64,000 bases of DNA, taken from CBDBBY01 sp965203215 (GTDB lineage: Bacteria; Pseudomonadota; Alphaproteobacteria; Rhodobacterales; Rhodobacteraceae). Position 1 is the stretch's first letter; the number at the start of each line of letters is the position of its first letter. The stretch is taken from assembly GCA_965203215.1 (NCBI GenBank), contig CBDBBY010000001.1, positions 3,658,001 through 3,722,000 of the forward strand, given 5' to 3'. The position numbers and the translations under genes were made by a program. The notes below the pieces were generated by a model, which saw nothing but the letters and a program-made list of their open reading frames with translations, was not told where the DNA came from and made no database searches. Positions 1 to 8,663 of the stretch are shown here, one piece after another.

Positions 1-854
1 CCGGCAATTCTCCGCGCCCAATCACAACGATTCGAACTATCCACACGGAAGGCATCCAGCATCCTCTTGACAGAATTTTCAGCTTCGCTCTGCTCCAGCG
101 CGCCGAGAGTAACTCGGCGCCGGCTCGACATTCGGGAAATATGATGTTTGCGAAGCGCGTCATAGGAGTCCAATAGCCCGGCAAATATAGGGATGATCGG
201 CAGGCCATGAATTCCCTGATGCAGGTTTGAAACTTCCGATTGGCCTGCCAAGTCCCTCATACTCTGCACTTCATCAAGCATCAATACAACCGGTCTTTTC
301 CATTTTTCCGGGGGGAAAAGATTCGCCAACGTTTCCCAAGTCAATTCGCGCGGTTCTGTTGTTACTGATTTTCCGTCGCTTGATTGGGCAGCAGCTTTAA
401 TAAGAAATTCATCGCTAATTCTTGTCGCAATGCTGTGATCCATTGAAATGATCTGTCTAAGTTTATCGGACGCTTCCGCGTCGTTATTGGCGATTGCGAT
501 GGCGCCAGCAATCTTAGCAACCAACTTGGTCTGATTACAGATTAGATCAACACGAATAGGCAGCGTTATTGGAGCTGATTCGCTTGGTTCGGAACCCCAT
601 CGTTCATCAAGCCGCGCGAGCAAGGCACTTTTGCCGACGCCGGGCGGGCCTTGAAACAGCCAAGTTTCGTCGGCAGCCGGCATTCGAATCCCATTGCGAT
701 GCCGTTCCATAACGCCCTCAATACTAAGTTCAATATCTTCAATTTCTTGATGTCTACCCGAAAAGAACGGTGTGCTGCCCCTATCTTTTGTCAATATCCT
801 GGAAGAAAAATTTTCCAGCTCTGCGATATCCGGCTTACTGTTTTCACAGCCCAT
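1..854 (-). CDS. AAA ATPase, 3' part cut by window edge
   Basis: The reverse strand is open from an ATG at 854 to the left edge, giving at least 284 residues. It reads MGCENSKPDIAEL near the start, then FFSGRHQEIEDI, the usual N-terminal signature of STAND/AAA_16-like ATPases. The Walker A motif GPPGVGKSALLARL lies at about residues 77-90 and the Walker B motif VVLMLDEVQ at about 190-198. An AAAGG stretch lies about 11 nt before the ATG. Such proteins couple ATP hydrolysis to regulation or defence. No effector domain can be seen because the C-terminus lies outside the window. The gene sits beyond the 3' end of tRNA-Leu, a common insertion side for islands. The ATPase call is firm; the role is unknown. 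Confidence 0.8.
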   Translation of the reverse strand, partial: MGCENSKPDIAELENFSSRILTKDRGSTPFFSGRHQEIEDIELSIEGVMERHRNGIRMPAADETWLFQGPPGVGKSALLARLDERWGSEPSESAPITLPIRVDLICNQTKLVAKIAGAIAIANNDAEASDKLRQIISMDHSIATRISDEFLIKAAAQSSDGKSVTTEPRELTWETLANLFPPEKWKRPVVLMLDEVQSMRDLAGQSEVSNLHQGIHGLPIIPIFAGLLDSYDALRKHHISRMSSRRRVTLGALEQSEAENSVKRMLDAFRVDSSNRCDWARRIA

Positions 855-1242
855 CTTTTGTTTTGCCTTTCATTTCCGTAAATTTTCAAGCCATTGAATA
901 CAATACCAAGCTGTCGGTCAGTATGCGAGTAGAAGATGTCAACTCAATTAGTTTAACGCCGATGAACAAGCTAAAAAGCGCGCCATGTCGGAATAGTGCG
1001 CGGGAAATGAGTCTCAAAGTCAACAGTTTGAGCAGCTATTGCGAAGGAATGGGCAAAATTGCGTAGCGAGTTGACAGGAGCGGTGCGTCACGTGAACGCT
1101 GGATTGCGCTTGCAGGAAAATTGAAAGAACGCGTGCCTTCTCTCCGTCATTGCGCCCTTCATTTTAGTTTCCGGTCCATCCGGCGATTCCAGTGCAGTTC
1201 AGTTGCTGGAAACGTTCAGAGTTCGACAAGAATGAAAGACTA
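855..1242. other. Intergenic, no gene seen
   Basis: This stretch lies between the start of the leftward AAA ATPase and the 3' end of tRNA-Leu. Only short overlapping open frames without a ribosome site or recognisable product occur here. It should contain the ATPase promoter, but no clear -35/-10 pair was identified. Confidence 0.5.
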
Positions 1243-1329
1243 TGGTGCCCAGAAGAGGACTCGAACCTCCACGCCCGTTCGGGCACTAGCACCTGAAGCT
1301 AGCGCGTCTACCAATTCCGCCACCTGGGC
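1243..1329 (-). tRNA. tRNA-Leu (anticodon CAG)
   Basis: The reverse strand folds as a class II tRNA. The acceptor arm is GCCCAGG paired with CTTCTGGGC-side bases, the D-arm has GGCGGAATTGGTAGACGC, and the anticodon stem CTAGC/GCTAG holds the loop TTCAGGT with anticodon CAG. A long variable arm (TGCCCGAACGGGCG) is followed by the T-arm GGTTCGAGTCC. The terminal CCA is encoded. The length is 87 nt. It reads CUG codons. Its 3' end points left, towards the AAA ATPase, so it could serve as an attachment site for an island on that side. Confidence 0.96.
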
Positions 1330-1390
1330 TGGTTGCAGGAGCGCATCCGTATAATTCAGTGATGGCGATGTCAAATTCCGTTGGCGAGTT

Positions 1391-1563
1391 GGGTGCATCC
1401 CATATTTTTTGGTCAGGGAGCTGCGGCGCGACAAGCCCTCCAATCAAAGAAGTCGGGCCAACGCATGTGTTTGGTGCAGCATTCGACGGCGGTCAGAGCG
1501 TTGGCCCGCTTTCGACCAGCGGCACTTCGCCCTTCGCAATCCAAAGAAAATGGGCTCCGTCCC
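1391..1563 (+). mobile_element. MITE-A copy 1, 173 bp, with 8-bp target duplication
   Basis: The left end begins GGGTGCATCCCATATTTT and the right end, read inverted, begins GGGACGGAGCCCATTTTC, so the element has imperfect terminal inverted repeats of about 22 bp. It is flanked on both sides by GGCGAGTT (1383-1390 and 1564-1571), an 8-bp target duplication that fixes the borders. It encodes no transposase. The interior (CCCTCCAATCA near position 50, and GCTTTCGACCAGCGGCA near the right) recurs in inverted form in the copy at 38597-38763. It is a non-autonomous element moved by some transposase that makes 8-bp duplications. Confidence 0.85.
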
Positions 1564-1747
1564 GGCGAGTTGGCGGAAATATGCGATTTTATGATGCCGC
1601 GACATACGGTTGATCAGACGACCCTGCATCCAAGATGTTGATTTCCTGCGAACGGAAGCTTCGCCCCTTTTGGGATCGCGCAGTTCCAGCAATTCAGGTG
1701 CGACCTGCTGACAGAACCGGAATTGACGGTGAAAGAGCGAACAGCAT

Positions 1748-2830
1748 TCATTCGTCGCCGGAATCCAAATCGACGGCCATTCGGTCGCGAGCCGATTGTT
1801 CCGCAGCGAGCGCGAATCGCAACACTTGCCTTGCCTCGTCCGCAGTCAAAACGGGTTGGCCGCCATTCTTCAGAATGTCGATGTAGTGACGCGTCGAAAG
1901 CACAAAGCTTTGCTCCCAACCTGTCGCTACGTCTCTGAATTCAGTCCGCGTTCCGTCGCGATGCAGAACGACCGGAGGGTCATCACCCAAGCGCCCATGC
2001 CCGCCGTTTATCCATATTATTCCTTTGGTGCCGGTTATCTCGACCCGGTCGTCCTGCGCGTAATGGCAGGTATCGATTGCCAGCTCCGGCGAATAAACGA
2101 TCTCGAGATTGCCGATTCGATTGTTCGGAAACCTGAAAGAGATGATGGATTGGGCGTCGAACACATACCCGTCGCTTCGGACTGTGCTACCGATGTAGGA
2201 GTGGACCGAATCCGGGTTGCCCATGAAAAGCCACGCCAGAGCGAACTTGTGGTGTCCATCGTCGAATACAAGAGGGCCGCCGCCCGATCTGTTCTGGTCT
2301 TGACGCCACTCATTCGCCCCTTGCGGGATCTTCCATTCGGTTCGGCTCGTTCCCGGATTGCTTTTTATCCTGATTGAGAGCGGTTCCCCGATCGCATTAT
2401 TCCCTATCAGGCGTATCGCCTTCTGGACCGGCGGATAGAACACGAAATTCTCGAACACCTTGAACGGTCGATCGGACGCCGCCGCTGCTTCCACAAGCCT
2501 GTCCGCGTCTTCGACCGACGGGCAAATCGGCTTCTGAAGCGAGACCGCCTTACCGGCGTTGATGGCAGCCAATGCGGCTTCCAAGTGAAGGTGGTGCGGC
2601 AGCAGAATTTCCACCAGATCGATATTTTCGTTCGATAGAAACTGATTTTGATCATCGGTTATCTCAACGGAACCGATGCCCCATGCTTCCGCTTTTGCCT
2701 TGGCAGTCTGCGGATTCATGTCGCAAAGCGCCACGATGCCGGCATCCGGGTTTTGCAAGTATTCGATGGCGTGAAGGTCGGAGATCCTGCCGGTTCCCCA
2801 TATCCCGACGCCGATAGGCCTGTCGTACAC
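1748..2830 (-). CDS. Gfo/Idh/MocA family NAD(P)-dependent oxidoreductase
   Basis: This 360-residue protein has the N-terminal Rossmann signature GVGIWGTGRISDLHA (residues 7-21), the ALCDMN strand, and the family motif SLQKPICPS near residue 97, which carries the catalytic Lys equivalent (EKP in most members). The C-terminal half is the Gfo/Idh alpha/beta domain, with the segment GGGPLVFDDGHHKFAL. Such enzymes oxidise or reduce sugars, inositols or their lactones in the cytosol. The substrate cannot be told from sequence alone. A D-apiose dehydrogenase role would fit the apionate operon 38 kb away, but I see no specific support. The gene stands alone, divergent from asd with a 225-bp shared upstream region. 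Confidence 0.88.
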   Translation of the reverse strand: MYDRPIGVGIWGTGRISDLHAIEYLQNPDAGIVALCDMNPQTAKAKAEAWGIGSVEITDDQNQFLSNENIDLVEILLPHHLHLEAALAAINAGKAVSLQKPICPSVEDADRLVEAAAASDRPFKVFENFVFYPPVQKAIRLIGNNAIGEPLSIRIKSNPGTSRTEWKIPQGANEWRQDQNRSGGGPLVFDDGHHKFALAWLFMGNPDSVHSYIGSTVRSDGYVFDAQSIISFRFPNNRIGNLEIVYSPELAIDTCHYAQDDRVEITGTKGIIWINGGHGRLGDDPPVVLHRDGTRTEFRDVATGWEQSFVLSTRHYIDILKNGGQPVLTADEARQVLRFALAAEQSARDRMAVDLDSGDE

Positions 2831-3055
2831 TTTAGTCTCCCTTCGGAAAGATGGCGCTGCGCAATCGTGGCTGATTCCAGAAATGGGTCAAGCGGCAAAA
2901 GCGCCGTTTCGGCGCAAATTTGAAGCGGTGACTCCGTCGGCGTGCGCGAAGGTCACGCTACAATGCGTGAACCCATTTGTTCCGGCCTGCTTTTGTTTTG
3001 CTTGCGAATTGGATAATCCGCCCTTTCGATTCAATGGTGCGCTAGAGTCAAAAAA

Positions 3056-4078
3056 ATGGGTTACAGGATCGCAGTCGTCGGCGCGACGGGAAACGTCGGC
3101 CGCGAAATGCTCAATGTGCTGGATGAGCGCAACTTTCCTGCGGACGAGATCGTCGCTTTGGCGTCCAGCCGTTCAGCCGGCGACGATGTGGATTGCGGAA
3201 ACAAGTCGCTGACCGTCCGCGACATCTCGGATTTCGACTTCGAAGGGTGGGATATGGCGCTCTTCGCCATCGGTTCGGAAGCAACGGAAAATTACGCGCC
3301 GGTTGCTGCGGAAGCCGGCTGCACGGTGATCGACAATTCTTCCCTGTATCGTTACGACCCGGACGTTCCTTTGATCGTTCCGGAAGTCAATCCGGACGCG
3401 GTGGAGGATTTCCGCAACCGCAACATCATCGCGAATCCGAACTGCTCGACCGCGCAGATGGTCGTCGCTTTGAAGCCGCTTCATGATCGAGCTCGAATAA
3501 AGCGCGTGGTCGTTTCGACGTACCAATCCGTTTCCGGATCAGGCCGCGCGGCGATGGACGAGCTTTGGGAGCAGACCAAGGCGCTCTACATGCCGGGAAG
3601 CGAGAGCGAGCCGTCGGTTTACCCAACCCGAATTGCATTCAACGTCATCCCGCATATCGACCGCTTCCTGGAAGACGGGCATACGCGCGAAGAATGGAAA
3701 ATGGTGGCGGAGACCAAGAAGATCGTTGATCCTTCGATAGCGGTCGCCGCGACTTGCGTAAGGGTGCCGGTCTTCATCGGGCATTCAGAGGCCATCAATA
3801 TCGAATTCGAGGAATATCTCGACGAGAACGAGGCGCGGGACATACTGACCTCTTCGCCGGGCATCATGGTCGTGGACCGCCGCGAGGATGGCGGCTACAT
3901 CACTCCGATGGATTGCGTTGGCGAGTCCGCGACTTACGTCAGTCGAATACGCCAGGACGAGACAGTGGCAAACGGACTTAATCTTTGGTGCGTGTCCGAC
4001 AATCTGCGGAAGGGCGCCGCTCTGAATGCGGTCCAGATAGCCGAGCTTTTCGGAAGACGCATCCTGCAGAAGGGATAA
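3056..4078 (+). CDS. asd: Aspartate-semialdehyde dehydrogenase
   Basis: The enzyme makes L-aspartate 4-semialdehyde from aspartyl phosphate with NADPH, the branch point to lysine/diaminopimelate, threonine and methionine. The protein is 340 residues, the usual length. The nucleotide loop VVGATGNVGREML (residues 6-18) opens the protein. The catalytic Cys lies in NPNCSTAQMV near residue 130, and a C-terminal catalytic His is expected in the GHSEAINIEFE region near residue 242. The ATG at 3056 begins MGYRIAVVG, directly on the Rossmann fold, so no upstream start is needed. The NlpC/P60 gene follows 32 bp later in the same direction and may be co-transcribed. Confidence 0.97.
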   Translation: MGYRIAVVGATGNVGREMLNVLDERNFPADEIVALASSRSAGDDVDCGNKSLTVRDISDFDFEGWDMALFAIGSEATENYAPVAAEAGCTVIDNSSLYRYDPDVPLIVPEVNPDAVEDFRNRNIIANPNCSTAQMVVALKPLHDRARIKRVVVSTYQSVSGSGRAAMDELWEQTKALYMPGSESEPSVYPTRIAFNVIPHIDRFLEDGHTREEWKMVAETKKIVDPSIAVAATCVRVPVFIGHSEAINIEFEEYLDENEARDILTSSPGIMVVDRREDGGYITPMDCVGESATYVSRIRQDETVANGLNLWCVSDNLRKGAALNAVQIAELFGRRILQKG

Positions 4079-4110
4079 CAAGACGCCATCGCAAGACCGG
4101 CGCTCAAGGC

Positions 4111-4950
4111 ATGTCAACAACCGAGATGGATCCCAGGCTCACGCCGGCGAACGATCGGGTCGCCGCAATCGATCTCAGGGGAAAGGTCGAGGCCGAACGA
4201 TTCGTTGACGGCGAGAGGCTGCAATGCGTTGCGCCGTCAGCGGATATCAGAGTTTGCCCCGATGGCGGCCTCGCTTCGCAATTAACGTACGGTGAAACGA
4301 TCCGAGTGTTCGAAACGAGGCAGGGGTGGTCGTTCGGGCAGTCGGAATCAGATGGCTACGTCGGCTATGTACCGGAGAATGCCCTTGGTCCGGCATCGCC
4401 CGCGACCCATCGGGTTTTTTGCTTGAAGGCGCATGCCTATCCGGAACCATCCGTCAAATCGATACCGGCAAGAATTTTTCCTTTCGGGTCGAAGCTGTCG
4501 GCGGTCTCGGAGGAGGGCAGTTTTGTCGAAGTGCACGGGGGCGGTTACGTACCGAAAAGCCAATTGCTGGATCTGGGCGAATTTGTTTCGGATTTCGTAG
4601 CGACGGCGGAAACCTTCATTGGCGCTCCTTACCTTTGGGGCGGCAAGGGACCTGACGGGATCGATTGTTCCGGCCTTGTCCAACTCGCGCTTCATTCTGC
4701 GGGCCATTCATGCCCGCGCGACAGCGATATGCAGGAAGCGGCGCTTGGCGAACCGCTTTCGTCTCACGACGGCCTCGCTCGGGGCGATCTGATATTTTGG
4801 GCCGGTCACGTGGGGATAATGGCGGACGGGGACACACTGCTGCATGCGAACGCAAGTCATATGGCGGTCGTCAAAGAAAATCTTCGACTGGCAGAATCGC
4901 GCATCAAGGCGAACGAAAATCTTCAGATACGCGCGATCCAAAGACTCTAG
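4111..4950 (+). CDS. NlpC/P60 (C40) cell-wall peptidase with SH3 domain
   Basis: The product probably cleaves gamma-D-Glu-diaminopimelate bonds in peptidoglycan peptides. The N-terminal half looks like bacterial SH3 repeats (about residues 25-150, for example VFETRQGWSFGQSESDGYVGYVP). The C-terminal NlpC/P60 domain has the catalytic Cys in GIDCSGLVQLAL, the first His in GHVGIMADG and a second His in LLHANASHMA. No signal peptide is visible, as in cytosolic peptide-recycling members. I chose the ATG at 4111 (MSTTEMDPRL). An ATG at 4126 is also possible, and longer upstream frames overlap asd and are unlikely. The length is 279 residues. Confidence 0.9.
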   Translation: MSTTEMDPRLTPANDRVAAIDLRGKVEAERFVDGERLQCVAPSADIRVCPDGGLASQLTYGETIRVFETRQGWSFGQSESDGYVGYVPENALGPASPATHRVFCLKAHAYPEPSVKSIPARIFPFGSKLSAVSEEGSFVEVHGGGYVPKSQLLDLGEFVSDFVATAETFIGAPYLWGGKGPDGIDCSGLVQLALHSAGHSCPRDSDMQEAALGEPLSSHDGLARGDLIFWAGHVGIMADGDTLLHANASHMAVVKENLRLAESRIKANENLQIRAIQRL

Positions 4951-5383
4951 CGCGGCCAGAATTTTTGTTGGAACAAAAGAGCGAGATGCGGAGTGTTTTG
5001 TCATCAACGTTGACTCCAGAGCGTACAAACAATAAGCCAAAAAACTGGTTGTGCCATCAAAAAGCGTTGCTATTCGAGAGGCCAAGAGAAAGTTCTCCGC
5101 AATATGCAGTGCAGATACTTTGCAATCGTATCAGAAAGAAAATGGGATAGTTACAATGTCCGATTACTTCAGGTATGTCACAACCAGAATTTTGACCCAA
5201 TAACTCCGGCCATTTAAATACCTTCTAAGACATGATGCTTGAAGCGGAATAATATTATTTACATGATGTCACTATCTTTGCTATCGGTAGTTCAGAAAGT
5301 AGATTATGGAAATTAATCGTATTCGCTGGTGTGGGCCCGTCACTGATGTATAATATGATCTCGAATTATATTGGGACTTGGGA
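4951..5383. other. AT-richer intergenic region
   Basis: No gene was recognised here. The base composition shifts to clearly higher AT than the neighbouring asd region, marking the left border of the acquired locus at 5384-7731. It should contain that locus's promoter. Short open frames here lack ribosome sites. Confidence 0.5.
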
Positions 5384-5968
5384 ATGAAAGATCATATGGC
5401 AAAGGAGATTGCCTCTTTATTGAGAGGCATGGAAATAACCGCCGCGCATCTGCGTGAACTGATTGTCACTATATCTCCCCGTGATCTGCTGGGTTACCTC
5501 TACGCTCAGCGTACGATGAAAGCGGAAAAAGGTCCAAGCGCCACTACCGAGCACAAAGAAGCGGATATCCTAAGTCCGTTCGACGAAAACCAATTTCTTT
5601 TGGAGTATGTACATGCGGTCTTGGCGTCAGATGTCGCTCCTGAGGAAATGAAATTCGATAAATCTCAGTTTGCAAAACTGTCTAAATTAGGTCGAAAGCT
5701 ACTTTTTCAAGCCGTGAAGTTTGCAATTTTTTCATCCACTGACACTAAATCAAGCGTCTTCGGTTCTGGTATGGATCAAATTGAATTCCGCGCAAAAATG
5801 GCTTGGGTCACTGTGCGGGGAAACCGTTACCCAGTTTTAGAGGGAGAATTTTATCGTTACGTTTTGATGCCTCATGATGACATATTGACGGAGCTGTACG
5901 GTGTTGGCGCAGCTGATATTGCTGAAGGGTTTCAGACAATTTCCAACGGTATGCGATGGGGCAAGTAA
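5384..5968 (+). CDS. Unknown protein, N-terminal partner or half of the SEC-C nuclease locus
   Basis: The ORF encodes 194 residues starting MKDHMAKEIASLL at 5384; a TTG at 5378 would add two residues. No enzymatic motif is visible. It is largely helical, with the segment RKLLFQAVKFAIFSS near the middle. Its last residues (GFQTISNGMRWGK) overlap the next ORF by 13 bp in another frame. At the junction TGGGGCAAG, adding one G would join this frame smoothly to the next (MRWGQVNAVKVLKEQ), and both sides look like one continuous helix. It is therefore either a translationally coupled gene or the front part of a frameshifted gene of about 785 residues. The composition is AT-richer than the flanks, which suggests transfer. 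Confidence 0.65.
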   Translation: MKDHMAKEIASLLRGMEITAAHLRELIVTISPRDLLGYLYAQRTMKAEKGPSATTEHKEADILSPFDENQFLLEYVHAVLASDVAPEEMKFDKSQFAKLSKLGRKLLFQAVKFAIFSSTDTKSSVFGSGMDQIEFRAKMAWVTVRGNRYPVLEGEFYRYVLMPHDDILTELYGVGAADIAEGFQTISNGMRWGK

Positions 5969-7731
5969 ATGCTGTCAAGGTATTGAAAGAGCAGTTTGAG
6001 GCGGAAAAAAGCTTTGTCGTGTCGCAGACAGAGCCGCCAGAAAGCACCGTGGGGGCTTGCGATGAGGAAAATACGGATCAAGCCGAGATTGCCGAACTGG
6101 CATTGGATGACATGTTTCGAGGCGGCATCGCCAACTTGAGCCGTCATACGAAGTTACCACCGACACTACTGGCGGATTTAGCGTATCAACGCGGAGAAGA
6201 AACTGAATTCTTCGCAGCTGGCGCCTTTGCGGGAACGCCCTACAGGACGCTTCCTGCTCGGAAGAAACCCTTGATCAAAATCGATTCGGATTACTACGCT
6301 GTCGATCCTTACTTTATCCGGGACGGAGGCTATCGTGCGCTTCTCCATAATATTCTGAAGCGAAAACCAGACTACAAGAAGATATTTGAAGATCAGCAGA
6401 AAATAATGAGCGAAGCTGCTTTCGCAGATATTTTGACTGGCCAACTCCCAGGTGCTGCGGTTTTCCAGGAGGTTTATTATAAGGATCCTGCAACAAAGCA
6501 GTGGTTCGAAAACGACACTCTTATATTGCTCGATGACGTGCTGTTCTTGGTTGAAGCCAAAGCCGGTGCGGCCGCAACCATCGCATCGCCAGTGCTTGAT
6601 TTCAATCGCCACGTCCGGTCCGTGCAGGACTTGTTTCTCAAAGCGTACAAACAATGCAAGCGTTTTTTCAATTATCTCAATTCGGCGGGTGAAGTGCTGC
6701 TTTACCACAAAGTGAACGGCAAATACGAAGAGTGTTGCCGTGTCCGTCGCGCCGACTACCGTGTGATGGTGCCAATCGGGCTGACGGTCGAATCGTTTTC
6801 ACCCTTCTCGACGTCCTGCAAGGAACTGCCAGAGGTTGAACCGCTACTTGGAAGGCATGCTTTCATTTCTCTGTCAATCGACGATTTATTCGTACTCAAG
6901 CGTCTTCTACCAAAACCAGGAGAGTTCGCCCATTATATGGAAGTACGGCAAGCCGTAGCAGCTATACGCGGAGCCCATCTGATCGACGAATTCGATCATC
7001 TTGGTGCGTATCTGAGCATGAACCGCTTTGATAAGAACCTTGCCGACCAGTTGGAGGATGGAAAGGTGCACATGGTCCTCTGGGACAGCATGAGCGATAT
7101 CGTTGATAGCAGTTTCGAGGGTAAAGATTGGGAAAGCAAGCCGTTTCCAAAGCAAGATTTCCCGAAAGAGGTGCAAAAGCTGCTTAGTGCGCTTGATGCC
7201 ACCCGAGCGCGCGGATGGCTTTCAGTGGAGAGCTATATCCGTAATCTTGACGATAAAGGTCGGGCTAACTTTGCCAAGATGCTATCCGACATCCGAGCAA
7301 CGCTTAACCATTATCCCACTCGTTACTTTATTCTGCTCGGTGACGGCGAACCGCTCTTCATCTGGCTTCAACGAGCTAACCGCCGAATTGACTTTACAGA
7401 GTTGAATGACAAGGCCAGCGCGGCTGCATTGGCTTTTAAGGCTTCGAATGTCATCGGCATCATGGCAGCGGTTGCTGCCGATGGAACCTACCATAGTGCA
7501 CAGTTTTTCGCGGTCCACATACCGAAAGAAAAAACGGTAGAAAATTCCCATATATTTGAAGATGCCGCGCGAATGGGCAAACCGGAGCGGAAAGTGAATC
7601 TCAATAAACTGGAAAAAGTTGCTCACTCCGCAAATACCAAGAAGCCAAGGCGGAATGATCCTTGTCCGTGCGGGAGTGGATTAAAGTACAAGAGGTGTCA
7701 TGGTAATCGGGTCGGAATTAATAATAGATAA
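5956..7731 (+). CDS. PD-(D/E)XK nuclease-like protein with C-terminal SEC-C zinc motif
   Basis: The protein has 591 residues. A restriction-nuclease-like core is visible: D187 in FENDTLILLDD, followed 13 residues later by E200-x-K202 in FLVEAKAG, preceded by FQEVYY. This is the D...ExK pattern of PD-(D/E)XK nucleases. The C-terminus carries a SEC-C metal-binding motif, NDPCPCGSGLKYKRCHG (about residues 567-583), seen in SecA and in many orphan bacterial proteins. The middle (residues 250-550) has no domain I can name. The gene overlaps the upstream ORF by 13 bp. A cytosolic DNA- or RNA-cutting function, possibly in defence, is inferred, not shown. The start at 5956 may be a false start if the two ORFs are one gene. 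Confidence 0.7.
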   Translation: MGQVNAVKVLKEQFEAEKSFVVSQTEPPESTVGACDEENTDQAEIAELALDDMFRGGIANLSRHTKLPPTLLADLAYQRGEETEFFAAGAFAGTPYRTLPARKKPLIKIDSDYYAVDPYFIRDGGYRALLHNILKRKPDYKKIFEDQQKIMSEAAFADILTGQLPGAAVFQEVYYKDPATKQWFENDTLILLDDVLFLVEAKAGAAATIASPVLDFNRHVRSVQDLFLKAYKQCKRFFNYLNSAGEVLLYHKVNGKYEECCRVRRADYRVMVPIGLTVESFSPFSTSCKELPEVEPLLGRHAFISLSIDDLFVLKRLLPKPGEFAHYMEVRQAVAAIRGAHLIDEFDHLGAYLSMNRFDKNLADQLEDGKVHMVLWDSMSDIVDSSFEGKDWESKPFPKQDFPKEVQKLLSALDATRARGWLSVESYIRNLDDKGRANFAKMLSDIRATLNHYPTRYFILLGDGEPLFIWLQRANRRIDFTELNDKASAAALAFKASNVIGIMAAVAADGTYHSAQFFAVHIPKEKTVENSHIFEDAARMGKPERKVNLNKLEKVAHSANTKKPRRNDPCPCGSGLKYKRCHGNRVGINNR

Positions 7732-8213
7732 CGGATAGCTGTTCCGCAAACTTCTCAACGGGCCGAATTCCCTATACTTTGGCTTCTAGGTGATTCTAGA
7801 GAGCAAAAAGAAAACGAATAAATCTAACGAAACATCGGTGTCTTTGTCTCCAGCGTTAAAAGAGGCCGCTCGAGAGAGGTTTTCGATAATGGACGACTTT
7901 CATTCATATTGAACCTGTTAAGCTTGAGTGAAAACGCATCTAATTTTGACTTATTGTTTGAAATTAGCTCAAACGTCTCTTGCGATTGGCTTGGCATCCA
8001 TTTGCCTGTCCGATGACTAGCATGCACGCCTGCCCGGTACGGACGCAGGTCACGCGGATCAGGAAAGCATTGCCCGAGACAGTAACGCTCTGGTTGCTTT
8101 TGCAGATGTACCTACAGGGCCTTCATTGAACCGGTTCACTCAAACGGAAATCGGAATGCCATCCGCAAAGCCGCTAGGGTATCCAATTAATGACTTCAGT
8201 GTCCAGATAAGCA
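7732..8213. other. AT-rich intergenic region
   Basis: No gene, RNA or repeat was recognised between the SEC-C protein and the convergent RipA-like gene. A 67-codon reverse frame at 7824-8027 has no ribosome site or family resemblance. The high AT content continues the acquired block. Confidence 0.45.
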
Positions 8214-8663
8214 TCAAAAGATCGACAATGCTACAAGACTGCAAGACAAAAGGAAGAAAATGAGAGGCAAGCCAGTTTCGACATTCGTCAGTTTCCAGTA
8301 GCGGCTCAAATTTTTTCCTTCATTCAGCAGTTCCCATTCGCGCTTGAAGAATGGGTAGGCCAGCTTTTCCTCCAGTTCGTGCAAGGCCAGGAATTTCCCC
8401 GTATTGAGCTGCCTGTAGGAGCGGATGACGACAAACCACGAAACGGACAGCAAGGCGCCGACAACTCCTGAGGAGACCAGGACGGGCTTATCGTAATCGT
8501 TGCCGTCGCCGAACCAGAGCAAAGCGCCTGCAAACACCCCCAACCCCGCCAACAGACACACGTAGAGTCGGTTGGCGCCTTCTCGTCTTTGGCTCACCTT
8601 GTCGGCTAAATTGGCGTGGATTTTGTAAATTTCCAAAAGTTCTTTTCTCTTGAAATCGTCCAT
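8214..8663 (-). CDS. Small RipA-like membrane protein
   Basis: The protein has 149 residues from the ATG at 8663 (MDDFKRKELLEIY), with GGGAG placed 8 nt upstream; the longer frame to 8765 lacks a ribosome site. The N-terminal segment EIYKIHANLADKVSQRREGANRLYV is followed by two membrane segments (LLAGLGVFAGALLWF and VVGALLSVSWFVVI), then SYRQLNTGKFLALHELEEKL and a last hydrophobic tail (LPLIFFLLSCSLVALSIF). This layout resembles the RipA-family octameric membrane proteins often found as lone genes in accessory regions. It also resembles SLATT-type effectors in general shape. The cellular role is unknown. Confidence 0.65.
   Translation of the reverse strand: MDDFKRKELLEIYKIHANLADKVSQRREGANRLYVCLLAGLGVFAGALLWFGDGNDYDKPVLVSSGVVGALLSVSWFVVIRSYRQLNTGKFLALHELEEKLAYPFFKREWELLNEGKNLSRYWKLTNVETGLPLIFFLLSCSLVALSIF

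Noticed and set aside
1748..2830. Assigning the Gfo/Idh/MocA enzyme as D-apiose dehydrogenase
   Set aside because: The family fits and the apionate operon would need such an enzyme, but the gene is 38 kb away and no substrate-specific feature was visible, so only the family is claimed.
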